From assembly GCA_902779575.1 (NCBI GenBank), contig CACZBW010000015.1, positions 1 through 64,000 on the forward strand: DNA of 64,000 nucleotides, written 5' to 3'. Made by a program: the position numbers and the translations under genes. The notes under the pieces were generated by a model. It was not told the DNA's origin. It was given only the letters and a program-made list of their open reading frames with translations, and made no database searches. The DNA is from an uncultured Lachnospiraceae bacterium (GTDB taxonomy: Bacteria; Bacillota; Clostridia; Lachnospirales; Lachnospiraceae). How positions within the stretch are numbered: the first letter of the stretch is position 1; each line of letters begins with the position of its first letter. Positions 26,271 to 35,854 of this stretch are shown piece after piece.

Positions 26271-27416
26271 ATGAATACAAAGAGAAAAATGTTTCTGAAG
26301 ATGGTTACCGCTTCCCTGCTTCGCAGACGGTCGCGCATGCTGATCGCGCTCCTGTCCATCGCGGTCGGAGCAACCATTCTTTCAGGTCTTGTTACGATCT
26401 ATTATGATGTTCCCAGGCAGATGGGGGCACAGTTCAGAAATTACGGGGCAAATATGATTCTTGTTCCGGCCTCCGGGGCTTCGATGACGACGGAATCCGC
26501 CTCAGAGGCGCTGAAAGAAATTCCTCCCGATAATCTGATCGGTGCTTCTCCCTACCGCTATGTCAATGTGGAGATGACAAGCAGACAGAGAACCTTTATT
26601 GCCGCCGGAACCGATTTTGAGCAGGTTATGTCGACCAGCCCCTATTTTGTTGTGGAGGGGGAGTGGCCGCGGAATGACCGTGAAATTCTCGTCGGAAAAG
26701 AAACCGCGGAGCTGGTCGGCGTGAAGATCAATTCCGTCATGGAGCTGTCTTTCCGGAATGAGGAGACGAAGAAGAGAAACCGCATCAATTTTACAGTATC
26801 CGGACTTCTTGATACGGGCGGCGAAGAGGAATCCTATCTCTTTATGACCATGAAAGCTATGGAGGATCTGACCGGAATCACAGATACCCTTGACGTTATG
26901 GAAATGAGTGTGTCGGCAGCCGAAGATGAGCTGAACAGTTATGCGGAAGCAATCTCCGCCGCGAATCCCGATATCAGCGCCCGGCTGGTCAAGAGAGTGA
27001 CCAAGTCGGAGGCTTCGGTTCTTTCCAAGCTGCAGGCACTGGTCCTGATTGTCACCCTGGTCGTCCTTGCTCTGACGATGATCTGTGTCTGCACCACCAT
27101 GATGGCCGTCGTATCTGAACGGCGCAGGGAGATTGGCCTGAGAAAGGCGCTTGGTGCATCGGACCAGAGCATCCGGGCGGAGTTTCTGGGCGAGGGTATG
27201 TTCCTCGGTCTTCTAGGCGGGCTTCTTGGAACGGCGCTCGGATTTGCGTTTGCACAGTTTGTAAGCGTAAATGTGTTCGAGTCTTCCATCAGCTTCCAGC
27301 CGCTGCTCCTGCCTCTCACGGTTGTCGTGTCGGTCGTGGTTTCCGCTCTTTCCTGCATGCTGCCGATCAAAAACGCTATTGCGGTTGATCCGGCCCTGGT
27401 GCTGAAGGGAGAGTAA
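26271..27416 (+). CDS. FtsX/MacB-type ABC transporter permease, iron locus
   Basis: This is a 381-residue paralogue of the preceding permease: an N-terminal helix, an extracytoplasmic domain beginning FRNYGANMILVPASGAS, and three C-terminal helices. The ERRREIGLRKALGAS coupling segment that contacts the ATPase is clear. It probably forms a heterodimer with the permease upstream, driven by the ATPase 49 bases downstream. GAGGAG precedes its start. Confidence 0.88.
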   Translation: MNTKRKMFLKMVTASLLRRRSRMLIALLSIAVGATILSGLVTIYYDVPRQMGAQFRNYGANMILVPASGASMTTESASEALKEIPPDNLIGASPYRYVNVEMTSRQRTFIAAGTDFEQVMSTSPYFVVEGEWPRNDREILVGKETAELVGVKINSVMELSFRNEETKKRNRINFTVSGLLDTGGEEESYLFMTMKAMEDLTGITDTLDVMEMSVSAAEDELNSYAEAISAANPDISARLVKRVTKSEASVLSKLQALVLIVTLVVLALTMICVCTTMMAVVSERRREIGLRKALGASDQSIRAEFLGEGMFLGLLGGLLGTALGFAFAQFVSVNVFESSISFQPLLLPLTVVVSVVVSALSCMLPIKNAIAVDPALVLKGE

Positions 27417-27465
27417 GACATAAACATATCAGAACATCATATGACTCAGCAGAGGAGAATGAGAC

Positions 27466-28140
27466 ATGAGTCTTCTAGAATTAAAGGACATATCCAAGAT
27501 ATACGGAGAACTGAAAGCACTTGATAATGTCAGCATCCATGTGGACAAAGGAGAGTGGGTCGCGATCATGGGTCCGTCCGGATCCGGCAAGAGTACGATG
27601 ATGAATATCATCGGATGCATGGACAAGCCTTCAAAGGGGCAGGTCTTTCTGGACGGCGTAGATATTTCAAAAGAAAGCAGCAGGAAGCTGACGGAGATCC
27701 GCCGCGACAAGATCGGCCTGATCTTCCAGCAGTTCCATATGGTGAATTATCTCACCGCAGTAGAGAATATCATGGTTTCCCAGTATTATCATTCCCTGCC
27801 GGATGAGGAGGAAGCGCTGGAAGCACTTGGCCGCGTCGGGCTGCGGGACAGGGCAAAACATCTTCCCAGCCAGCTTTCCGGAGGAGAACAGCAGCGTGTC
27901 TGCGTTGCGCGTGCCCTGATCAATCATCCGGAACTGATTCTGGCGGACGAACCGACCGGTAATCTGGATGAGGCAAATGAGAACATTGTTCTGGATCTTT
28001 TCAGGCAGCTACACAGGGAGGGAACGACCCTGATCGTTGTCACCCATGACCCCGAGGTGGCGGAGGCAGCCCAGAGGACGATTGTCCTGGAGCATGGACG
28101 TGTTGCCAGGGAGATTATAAACGAGAATTTCCAGGAATGA
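27466..28140 (+). CDS. ABC transporter ATP-binding protein (LolD/MacB type), iron locus
   Basis: This 224-residue ATPase has Walker A GPSGSGKST, signature LSGGEQQR, Walker B LILADEPTGNLD and the switch His (VVTHD). It is of the LolD/MacB class that powers FtsX-like permeases without substrate translocation through a classic pore. It lies between the first two permeases and a third one, and most likely energises the first two. Confidence 0.92.
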   Translation: MSLLELKDISKIYGELKALDNVSIHVDKGEWVAIMGPSGSGKSTMMNIIGCMDKPSKGQVFLDGVDISKESSRKLTEIRRDKIGLIFQQFHMVNYLTAVENIMVSQYYHSLPDEEEALEALGRVGLRDRAKHLPSQLSGGEQQRVCVARALINHPELILADEPTGNLDEANENIVLDLFRQLHREGTTLIVVTHDPEVAEAAQRTIVLEHGRVAREIINENFQE

Positions 28141-28216
28141 GAAATGCGTGAAAAACAGTCTTTCACGGCAGTTAATGCCGCCGGAGAAAGGGCGGCGGAA
28201 TGGAGAGGGACAATAT

Positions 28217-29416
28217 ATGGACTTCAGGAAACTTCCCATAAGGAATCTGGTCCGCAGGCCGGGAAGGACTGCTACCCTGGTTCTTCTTGTACTTCTTCTG
28301 TCTTTTACCATGTTCGGCGGGGCTCTTACCCTGCTGAGCATCCGGGGAGGGACGAAGAGCCTGGAAGGCCGTCTGGGGGCTGACGTGATCGTGGTTCCCT
28401 CCGAGATGGCCTCGAAGGTGAATCTTGACAATGTCCTCCTTATGGGAACGACCGGCTCATACTATATGAAGGCGGATATTCTGGATCAGATCCGCGCGGT
28501 GGAAGGCGTTGAAAAAGCTTCAGCCCAGCTTTTTATGGCTTCTCTGCGTGCTTCCTGCTGCTCTGTGGCAGTTCAGGTCATCGGCTTTGATCCGGAGGAG
28601 GATTTTACCGTACAGCCCTGGATAACAAGGAGCTTCAAACGCGGCCTGGGCGATATGGAGGTCCTGGTCGGGAGCCGTGTGAGTACGGAGGTGGGAGGAA
28701 ACATCCGGATTTATGAGAAGGACTGCAGGGTTGCCGGGCGCCTGGAGAGCACCGGCACACAGATGGATACGGCGGTCTATGCCACGATTGATACGGTCCG
28801 GACTCTCATAAAGGCTGCGGAAGACCTCGGGCATGATCTGAAGCTTCCCGGCGACCCCTCGGAACTGGTATCTGCCGTTTATGTAAAGGTAAGCGATGGC
28901 GCCAGTGCTGACAATGCGGCAGGCTATATTAACGGACACATCCGCAGGACTGAAGCGATCCGGACAAAAAACATGCTGACCGATGTATCCGACAGCATGG
29001 CGGGGGTATCCTTCGTTATGACAATCCTGATCGCCGCTGTCTGGCTTCTGGTATTCTTTCTGATCCTGATCGCCTTTCTGATGATTCTGAGGGAGAGAAA
29101 GAAGGAATTCGCTTCCCTCCGGGTTCTGGGGGCTTCCTCCGGAATGCTTTCCAGCATGGTTTTCCGGGAGACCGCCATTATCAGTTTTACTGGAGGCCTG
29201 GCAGGAATCGCGCTTGCCTGCCTGATTGTTTTTCCCTTCAGTGCGCTGATCGAAAAAATGCTGGATCTTCCCTTTCTGAGACCAGCAGCCGGAACAATCG
29301 CCGGCCTTGCTGTAGGAACTCTTGTCATGTGCATGATTACAGGAATTATCGCATCCGCATGGAGCGCGTACAAGCTGGGGCATGTGGACGTGAGTATGAT
29401 TCTTCGGGAAGAATAA
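28217..29416 (+). CDS. Third FtsX-type ABC permease of the iron locus
   Basis: This 399-residue permease begins MDFRKLPIRNLVRRPGRTA and has the N-terminal helix, a periplasmic-type domain and three C-terminal helices with the RERKKEFASLRVLGAS coupling motif. I use the ATG at 28217 (GGAGAGGG, eight-base spacing) rather than a GTG at 28148. Two cysteines lie in the extracytoplasmic region near RASCCSVAVQ. It pairs with the ATPase 42 bases downstream to form a second ABC unit not found in the minimal P19 locus. Confidence 0.87.
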   Translation: MDFRKLPIRNLVRRPGRTATLVLLVLLLSFTMFGGALTLLSIRGGTKSLEGRLGADVIVVPSEMASKVNLDNVLLMGTTGSYYMKADILDQIRAVEGVEKASAQLFMASLRASCCSVAVQVIGFDPEEDFTVQPWITRSFKRGLGDMEVLVGSRVSTEVGGNIRIYEKDCRVAGRLESTGTQMDTAVYATIDTVRTLIKAAEDLGHDLKLPGDPSELVSAVYVKVSDGASADNAAGYINGHIRRTEAIRTKNMLTDVSDSMAGVSFVMTILIAAVWLLVFFLILIAFLMILRERKKEFASLRVLGASSGMLSSMVFRETAIISFTGGLAGIALACLIVFPFSALIEKMLDLPFLRPAAGTIAGLAVGTLVMCMITGIIASAWSAYKLGHVDVSMILREE

Positions 29417-29458
29417 AAAGATGAGAGATATTGTTCTTGATGAGAAAGGATTTGGAAG

Positions 29459-30157
29459 ATGGAGCTTTGCGCACAGCAGATTGCCAAATGGTATCACCGC
29501 AGGAGCGACGGAGCAAACCGGTTTTTCGCTGTAAAGGAGATGTCTTTCTCTGCCTGTTCCGGAACGCTGACGGTACTTACCGGAAGAAGCGGAAGCGGGA
29601 AAACAACGCTGCTTCATATGCTCGGAACCCTGCTTCGGCCGGATCAGGGGAAGGTTCTGCTCGACGGCAGGGATCTGTACTCCATGGATGACAGAGAGCT
29701 GTCAAGATTCCGCAATTCCCGTTATGGAATTATCCCGCAGGGATATACGGCGGTACGGTCGCTGACGGTCCTTGAGAATATACTTCTTCCCGTTAAGATG
29801 TACGGCCGGGGAAAGGATGTCCTTTCCGGCCCGGACCCCGCGAAGCAGGAAGCGCAGCGCCTTCTTCTCCGATTTGGAATGGCGGACCTGTCCGACGAGT
29901 ATCCGGACCGGCTCTCAGGAGGCGAACAGAGAAGGCTTGCAGTGGCGAGAGCGCTTGCGGGTAAACCGCCGGTTATCCTGGCGGATGAACCGACAGGCGA
30001 TCTTGATGACGAGAATACGGCGTGTGTGATGGAGGAACTGAGAAAGGCCGCGGATGAGGGGGCGATTGTCGTTGTGGTTACCCATGAGAATGACGCGCTG
30101 TCCTATGCGGATTATTCCTGGCGGATGAACGCGGGATATTTAGCGGCAGAGAATTAA
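29459..30157 (+). CDS. Second ABC ATP-binding protein of the iron locus
   Basis: This 232-residue ATPase has Walker A GRSGSGKTT, signature LSGGEQRR, Walker B VILADEPTGDLDD and switch VVVTHEND. It is distinct from the first ATPase of the locus and matches the LolD/MacB class. Its position directly after the third permease suggests a dedicated pair, possibly as a homodimeric permease complex. Confidence 0.9.
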   Translation: MELCAQQIAKWYHRRSDGANRFFAVKEMSFSACSGTLTVLTGRSGSGKTTLLHMLGTLLRPDQGKVLLDGRDLYSMDDRELSRFRNSRYGIIPQGYTAVRSLTVLENILLPVKMYGRGKDVLSGPDPAKQEAQRLLLRFGMADLSDEYPDRLSGGEQRRLAVARALAGKPPVILADEPTGDLDDENTACVMEELRKAADEGAIVVVVTHENDALSYADYSWRMNAGYLAAEN

Positions 30158-30242
30158 GAAAGCTGCTGTGACCATATCTGCAGAAACATTGATAAATCAG
30201 CGTACTTTTATACATAAAAGAAAGACGGAGGTTCTGAAATTT

Positions 30243-30650
30243 ATGAGACACTCTGAAAAAAGAGCAGGAGCGACGGATTTTCTTCTGCTGCTGTTAACCA
30301 TACTGTTCCCGGCAGGCCTGCTTTCTGTATTCAAGGGCTGCCCTGCCGGGGAGGACGGAAGCTGGATGAGCTGTCACTGGGCTGAGATGGCAGTTCTTGG
30401 GATAAGCTGTGTTCTGCTGATCTGTGCGCTCATCCATCTTTTTGTACCGGACCCCGGTGTAAAAACCGGAATTGACGCAGCTGTGATTCCGATGGCGGCG
30501 CTGAGCATCTTCCTTCCGAAGAATCTGATCAGGCTCTGTATGATGGCTGACATGCGCTGCCATGTGTATATGCGGCCTTTCACGGCGGTGCTTTCAGCTC
30601 TGATTCTTTGCATGGCTTTCGTGGATCTGCTGCTGTACAAAAGAAAATAA
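30243..30650 (+). CDS. DUF4418 family small membrane protein
   Basis: This 135-residue protein with four hydrophobic segments matches DUF4418, typically found beside FtsX/ABC genes in Firmicutes. Conserved features are GCPAGEDGSWMSCHWAE after helix one, with two cysteines and a histidine facing outside, and MADMRCHVYMRPF between helices three and four. The start at 30243 is set by GGAGGT nine bases upstream. It is the last gene of the iron operon. The cysteine/histidine set suggests metal or heme handling, which is inference only. Confidence 0.8.
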   Translation: MRHSEKRAGATDFLLLLLTILFPAGLLSVFKGCPAGEDGSWMSCHWAEMAVLGISCVLLICALIHLFVPDPGVKTGIDAAVIPMAALSIFLPKNLIRLCMMADMRCHVYMRPFTAVLSALILCMAFVDLLLYKRK

Positions 30651-30793
30651 GAACGGAAAAATTCTCCGGAAAAGGGCAGGAAACAGAACCTGCTCTTATT
30701 TTTTTGCGCAGTATGGTATGAGAGAAGCCAGTATGGTATGATGATTCATTATGATTGATTATTATGATTGCGGCGCCAAAAGTATGCTCTGTA

Positions 30794-30989
30794 AAATTGT
30801 ATAAACAATTCTGACGGCTTCCGCGTGAAGAACTTCTAATCTCCTCATAAAATGCTGAAAACGTACGAAAAAAAGTCCAAACTCGCCCTGAAGGGCTCAG
30901 ACAGTGGACTTTTTTTCGAACAACGCATTTTATGACGAGCCAGGAAGTTCTAATCACTTGTGCAGATGTCAGATTTATTTATACAATTT
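30794..30989. repeat. 196-bp near-palindromic element with terminal inverted repeats
   Basis: The outer ends are a perfect 12-bp inverted repeat, AAATTGTATAAA (30794-30805) with its complement at 30978-30989. Further paired blocks are CTGAC/GTCAG, GAACTTC (30830-30836) with GAAGTTC (30944-30950), ATAAAATGC with GCATTTTAT, and a 14-bp perfect arm CGAAAAAAAGTCCA with its complement. A central GCCC-TGAA-GGGC closes it. It fills half of the 410-base gap after the iron operon. It may be a MITE-like element, a bidirectional terminator, or both; no target-site duplication is evident. Confidence 0.85.
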
Positions 30990-31060
30990 CCCAGACCTGA
31001 CTTTTGGCGAGTGAATCATTATTATAAAATAATACCCGGGAAACGGAGGAGAAACAAAGT

Positions 31061-33730
31061 ATGAACAGGCGCAGGCTCTTAACCGCTTTATTTGCAGCCG
31101 CAGTACTTGGACTGGGAACCGCGGCCGTGACTGTCCGGGCGGATGCCGCCGGGAAGAGTTCCGGCAGTTCTCCTGCCGGGCAGGGCGCGGGAAGTCCTGA
31201 TCTGTCTGCTGATGCTGACAGTTCTCTTTATGAATTTCTGGAAACTTCCGACGGACGCCGGATCTATCTGGTTCTGCCGGAGAACTATGACCCGTCCCTT
31301 TTATATCCCAGCGTCTATCTGATGCCGGCGGACGGGTTCAGCGCGCGGCAGTATCTGGAAGACGGAATCGCGGAGTATCTGAAAGATCTGATGCAGACAG
31401 AGCAGGTTCTGGATATGGTATTTGTCCTTCCTCAGTTCGGACAGCAGACTGCCGGGGAGGACGGGAATGATTTCTCCGCTCAGAGCGTCGGTTTTGACCT
31501 CTACGGCCAGCTGGAGACTACGATTGAAGAAGTTGAGGAGCAATATTCTGTAATCCGTGACCCAGCTTTCCGGGGTACGGCCGGAACAGGGACCGGCGGC
31601 TATCTTTCCTTCCTGCTGGGATATCTGGACAGAGACGGCAATCTGAACGAAGAACCCGCTTATTTCAGGGCGGTCGCAAGTCATGACGGAGTCTTTACAG
31701 AAGCAGAGGCGGGAAAAGGATCCGGAAGCCTGTCGAATCCCTATGCGGGAAGCTGGCCCGATATTTACAACGCCCTTTACGGCAGTGTCAATACACATTA
31801 TGCCTCGGAATGTGAATGGGTTAAGAACTATTATACTTATATAGATTCCTGTTCCGGGTCCCCTCTGGCGGCTGCACCGGGCGGATCGGATGATCTGGCT
31901 CTGCTCTTCAGGACCGACGCCCTGGACAATCATCACAGCGCTTCCTCATGGGATTACAGTGTCTTTGAATATTCCAGCCGGACGGCGGAACATTACGGAA
32001 GCTATCTTGAGAACCTGGAAAGATCCATGAACAGGTTCAGCCTGCTCTTCGGACTGGAGCCGGAGGCGGAGGAGGAGACAGAGTATGTTCCCGCCGAAAC
32101 CGTGACGGAAGGGCCTGACCGCATGATTGACCTGATGGGGGACTGGCATTTCCTTGCCTATAAGAATTTCTCGGCGGGCGCTTCGGAGGATTTTGACCGG
32201 ATCGCTTTCCTGCTTAATGAGACGGACTGGGAGAGCTGGGAAGAAGTCCAGCCTGCCCTGGACTGGTGGACGGCCGATTTTGCCTCGTCGCTCGGAGGGA
32301 ATGCATGGTTTGCCGGGTACGCCTGGTATGTCCGTTCTTTCAGCGTCCCGGATTCCTTCGACCGCAGCAGTCTTCTGCTGAAGGCAGGCATGATGGACGA
32401 AGGGGACGAGGTTTATCTCAACGGCGTTCGGATCGGCGCGACGGGCATTCCCCAGGAGGGCGGCAGCTATGACATGACCAACCCCTGGGACGTGGAGCGG
32501 GTCTATCCGCTGCCGGACGGTCTTCTTCAGGCAGGGGAGAATACCATCGCTGTACGGATCTGCAATTCCAGCGGAGGCGGCGGATGGTATGCGGGCCCGG
32601 TCTGCATCTGTGCCGCGCAGGAATACTCTTCAGAGGAGCTGAAAAAGCTGAGAGTCTACGAGACCAGCATGGTATCGGATGCGCTCGGCAAACGGGAGGT
32701 ATTCTACCGGGTATATCTGCCGGAAGGTTATTATGAGAGCGAACGGCGGTATCCGACAGTCTACATGCTGCACGGGATCAATTCCACAGGGAAGTCATTT
32801 GTGATTGACGGTGTGCCGGAACTTCTGGATGAGGGGATCGCGGAAGGGACCATCCCGCCCTGTATTGTCATCTTCCCGGACGATTCCCATCCCTACAAGA
32901 TGAGCTGGTGGAAAGACATCTACGCGGATATGCTGAACAAAGACCTGATCCGGGCGGTGGATTCCAGCCTGCGGACGATCCCGGACCGCAGATACCGCGG
33001 GATTGCCGGTGAATCCATGGGCGGCGGAGGCGCTTATCTGAACGCGCTCCGGCATCCCGAGCTTTACTCCTGGATTTTTGATATCTACGGAGCGATCAGT
33101 TTTGCCGGGATCTATCCCACCATGACGGCTGAGGAGACGGGCGCCCCCTTCCTGGGACAGTTCCGGCAGTATTTTATCGCCGGCAATCATGATATGTATA
33201 CATTTGACCTGGTCCATATACCATACGCCAGAAAACTGGATGAACTGGGGCTGGAATACAGGTTTGAGATTGATAACGGGGAACACAGCGCAGCATTTTT
33301 CCTCCCGTACCTGAAAGAGGCATTCGGCTATCTGATGGAAAATGCCTCTGTCCCGGATGGGGAGGCGGCTGCCGGGGAGAATCCTGTTTCCATCCATGAT
33401 CTGCAGACGCATCCGGACGGAGAAATCCTGGAAATCAGCTTCAGGGCGCAGATCGGCGATTACAGTCAGCTGCTTCCGCATTATGTCGCCAGACCTTCCG
33501 ATCAGGAGAAAACAGCAGGTTCCCTGACAGTCCCTCTTCTGGTTACAATGACGGACAACGGGAAGAAAGTCCGGGAGTGGACAGAGCTGTGGATCCTTTC
33601 CCCGGACACGGCGGCAGGTGCAGAGGAAGAATTCCATCTGTCGGAAGAACTGCCTGAGGGCGGGGAGTATTCTTCCGATACCCTTGAGGTGAATGTGACG
33701 GCGGATCTGTCCTGGGCGTCAGCAGACTGA
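31061..33730 (+). CDS. Secreted tandem esterase-family protein with degenerate first domain
   Basis: The 889-residue protein carries a signal peptide (cleavage near ADA at 27-30). An N-terminal putative-esterase domain (about 55-330) has RGTAGTGTGG where the active copy has RGIAGESMGG, so the serine is Gly177. Next comes a GH2-like jelly-roll domain (about 355-520), then an intact alpha/beta-hydrolase domain (about 530-760) with Ser652 and His742 (NGEHSAAFF), and a beta-rich tail. The family includes feruloyl and acetyl-xylan esterases. The moxR gene follows after 24 bases, suggesting one envelope operon. Confidence 0.82.
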   Translation: MNRRRLLTALFAAAVLGLGTAAVTVRADAAGKSSGSSPAGQGAGSPDLSADADSSLYEFLETSDGRRIYLVLPENYDPSLLYPSVYLMPADGFSARQYLEDGIAEYLKDLMQTEQVLDMVFVLPQFGQQTAGEDGNDFSAQSVGFDLYGQLETTIEEVEEQYSVIRDPAFRGTAGTGTGGYLSFLLGYLDRDGNLNEEPAYFRAVASHDGVFTEAEAGKGSGSLSNPYAGSWPDIYNALYGSVNTHYASECEWVKNYYTYIDSCSGSPLAAAPGGSDDLALLFRTDALDNHHSASSWDYSVFEYSSRTAEHYGSYLENLERSMNRFSLLFGLEPEAEEETEYVPAETVTEGPDRMIDLMGDWHFLAYKNFSAGASEDFDRIAFLLNETDWESWEEVQPALDWWTADFASSLGGNAWFAGYAWYVRSFSVPDSFDRSSLLLKAGMMDEGDEVYLNGVRIGATGIPQEGGSYDMTNPWDVERVYPLPDGLLQAGENTIAVRICNSSGGGGWYAGPVCICAAQEYSSEELKKLRVYETSMVSDALGKREVFYRVYLPEGYYESERRYPTVYMLHGINSTGKSFVIDGVPELLDEGIAEGTIPPCIVIFPDDSHPYKMSWWKDIYADMLNKDLIRAVDSSLRTIPDRRYRGIAGESMGGGGAYLNALRHPELYSWIFDIYGAISFAGIYPTMTAEETGAPFLGQFRQYFIAGNHDMYTFDLVHIPYARKLDELGLEYRFEIDNGEHSAAFFLPYLKEAFGYLMENASVPDGEAAAGENPVSIHDLQTHPDGEILEISFRAQIGDYSQLLPHYVARPSDQEKTAGSLTVPLLVTMTDNGKKVREWTELWILSPDTAAGAEEEFHLSEELPEGGEYSSDTLEVNVTADLSWASAD

Positions 33731-33754
33731 GGCAGCTTTTGATTTTGGAGAGAA

Positions 33755-34705
33755 ATGAATATGGGTATGGATGTTCTGAAAAAAATTCAGGAAAATATGG
33801 AATCGGTTATGGTCGGACGAAAAGAGCCGATCCGGCTCCTGCTGACCGCCCTTGCCGCCGGCGGGCATGTTCTTCTCGAGGATATGCCGGGGACGGGCAA
33901 GACGGTCATGGCAAGAAGCCTGGCCATGAGCATGGGCGCTGAATTCAGGCGGATCCAGTTTACGCCGGATCTGCTGCCCAGCGATGTGACGGGACTGAAT
34001 TATTATCACCAGGGAAAATCAGAATTTGTCTTCCGCCCGGGGCCGGTATTTACCAATATCCTGCTGGCGGATGAGATCAACCGCGCGACCCCGCGCACCC
34101 AGTCCGCCCTGCTGGAATGTATGGCGGAAGGCCAGGTGACCGTGGACGGGGTTACCAGGAAGCTCCCGGATCCCTTTTTCGTGGCAGCGACCCAGAATCC
34201 GGTCGAAACGCTAGGCACATATCCCCTTCCGGAGGCGCAAATGGACCGTTTCCTGATGCGGATCCGTATGGGAAAGATGGATCTTAAGGAAGAGTGTGCC
34301 ATGATCGACCGCTTCATCGAAGAGGAGCCGCTTAGCAGGGTCGCGCCCTGTACCGGTGCGGAAGAGATCACTGCCCTCCGCCGTGAGTGCAGAAAAATAT
34401 TTGTCCATGCGGATCTGCGCGCCTACATTGCTTCCCTGGTTCTGGCAACCCGCTCAGGTTCAGGGGAACTGGCGGGAGAAGGCGTCAGTCCGAGAGGGAC
34501 GCTCGCCCTGGTGCGCGCGGCGCAGGGCTACGCCATGACAGAAGGGAGAGATTATGTGGTGCCTGAGGACGTCAAAGCTCTTGCGATGCCTGTACTCGCC
34601 CACAGATGCCTGCTGCTGAGCGGAGGTTCGGAGGAGGAGAAGCGGGACCGGGTTTTAAACGCTCTGAACACCGTACCGGTTCCTACAGAAAACTGGAGGA
34701 GATAA
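33755..34705 (+). CDS. MoxR-type AAA+ ATPase
   Basis: This 316-residue MoxR ATPase has Walker A PGTGKT (45-50), Walker B LLADEINR (103-110), sensor 1 in ATQNP, and an Arg-finger-containing LMRIRMG/SPRG region. MoxR proteins act as chaperones that mature envelope or metal-dependent complexes, usually next to DUF58 and VWA or transglutaminase proteins, as here. The start is either ATG at 33755 or at 33761. The stop is one base before the GTG of the DUF58 gene. Confidence 0.93.
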   Translation: MNMGMDVLKKIQENMESVMVGRKEPIRLLLTALAAGGHVLLEDMPGTGKTVMARSLAMSMGAEFRRIQFTPDLLPSDVTGLNYYHQGKSEFVFRPGPVFTNILLADEINRATPRTQSALLECMAEGQVTVDGVTRKLPDPFFVAATQNPVETLGTYPLPEAQMDRFLMRIRMGKMDLKEECAMIDRFIEEEPLSRVAPCTGAEEITALRRECRKIFVHADLRAYIASLVLATRSGSGELAGEGVSPRGTLALVRAAQGYAMTEGRDYVVPEDVKALAMPVLAHRCLLLSGGSEEEKRDRVLNALNTVPVPTENWRR

Positions 34706-34706
34706 G

Positions 34707-35843
34707 GTGATTGCTGTATTTCTGCTCGGAGCCGCGGCGATTGTCTTCCTGCTGGATTACTTCTATGCGGGGAGGTGGATGAAGGCTCTTTCAGTCCGGA
34801 TTGCTTTCTCCGAGCCGCATATCTATGCGGGTGAGACCGGCGAGCTGACAGAACTGATCGAGAACCGTAAGAATCTTCCTGTCCCTGTGCTGGAAGTCGG
34901 ATTCCGGATTCAGCGCGGCCTGCAGTTCACTGACGCGGAGAACATCCAGGAGAGCGATTATATCTACAAGAGAGATCTATTCGCGGTTCTCGGCATGGAA
35001 CGGATCCTGCGCCGCTACCATGTGACTGCCCGGAAAAGGGGATATTATACGGCCGGCCAGCTTTCTGTCCATGCTCCTTCGCTTTTTTTCGGGGAGGAGT
35101 TCCTGAAAGATATGGAACGGCAGGAGGATGATCCCGGATTGTATGTTTATGCGGCCAGGATGAAGGTGGATCCTGTCCTGAAAGCGGTCGAGACGCTCTG
35201 CGGGGAGATAGAGAGTACGCGGAGAGTCTTCGAGGATCCTTTCTCTTTTTCGGGAATCCGCTCCTATACGATTCAGGACCCGATGAAAACAATCAACTGG
35301 AAGGCTTCCGCGCGGACCGGCAGCCTGATGGTGAATACCTTTACTTCCGTCCGCTCTCTCCGGATTTTTGTAGTCCTGGACGTTTTTATGGATATGGGGG
35401 CGCATGCCTATGACCTGCGCGAGATGGCGGTAAGCGCCGCAGCTTCCCTGTGCAGGGCGCTCAGCCGGATGAACCAGGATGCGGTGCTGGCGGTAAACGC
35501 CGGCAGAGGAAGCGGCGGGACGGTATTTGCGGGCCAGGGCGGGGCGGACCGGCTGGCCAGGGAGGAGATCTTCCTGACAGAAGATTTTGAAGCCGCAGAC
35601 ATGACAGTTGTTCCCCTTCCCGATTATCTTCCGCTTCTTTCACAGGAGGGGAAGGGCCGGGAAACGGACGGGGTATTTGTCTTTATTTCCTCAAATGATT
35701 CCGGACTTCTGCGCGAACGGATCCGGGAATGGCTGGGGCGCGAGAGGAGCGGACTGCTTGTCGTCCCTGTAAGGAGCGCGGAAAAGCGGCGGCCGGAAAG
35801 AGATGGCAGCCTCAGTATCCTGCCGCTGATCGAAAAACAGTAA
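34707..35843 (+). CDS. DUF58 domain protein
   Basis: This 378-residue protein starts at GTG after GGAGGAG. An N-terminal membrane segment (about 2-20) precedes a beta-rich region. The DUF58 signature FSGIRSYTIQDPMKTINWKAS lies at about 180-200, followed by a VWA-like fold (FVVLDVFMD). DUF58 proteins work with MoxR in still poorly defined envelope assembly. Here VVLD retains a metal-site-like aspartate, but the full MIDAS motif is not clear. Confidence 0.9.
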   Translation: MIAVFLLGAAAIVFLLDYFYAGRWMKALSVRIAFSEPHIYAGETGELTELIENRKNLPVPVLEVGFRIQRGLQFTDAENIQESDYIYKRDLFAVLGMERILRRYHVTARKRGYYTAGQLSVHAPSLFFGEEFLKDMERQEDDPGLYVYAARMKVDPVLKAVETLCGEIESTRRVFEDPFSFSGIRSYTIQDPMKTINWKASARTGSLMVNTFTSVRSLRIFVVLDVFMDMGAHAYDLREMAVSAAASLCRALSRMNQDAVLAVNAGRGSGGTVFAGQGGADRLAREEIFLTEDFEAADMTVVPLPDYLPLLSQEGKGRETDGVFVFISSNDSGLLRERIREWLGRERSGLLVVPVRSAEKRRPERDGSLSILPLIEKQ

Positions 35844-35854
35844 GGAGGAGGGCA

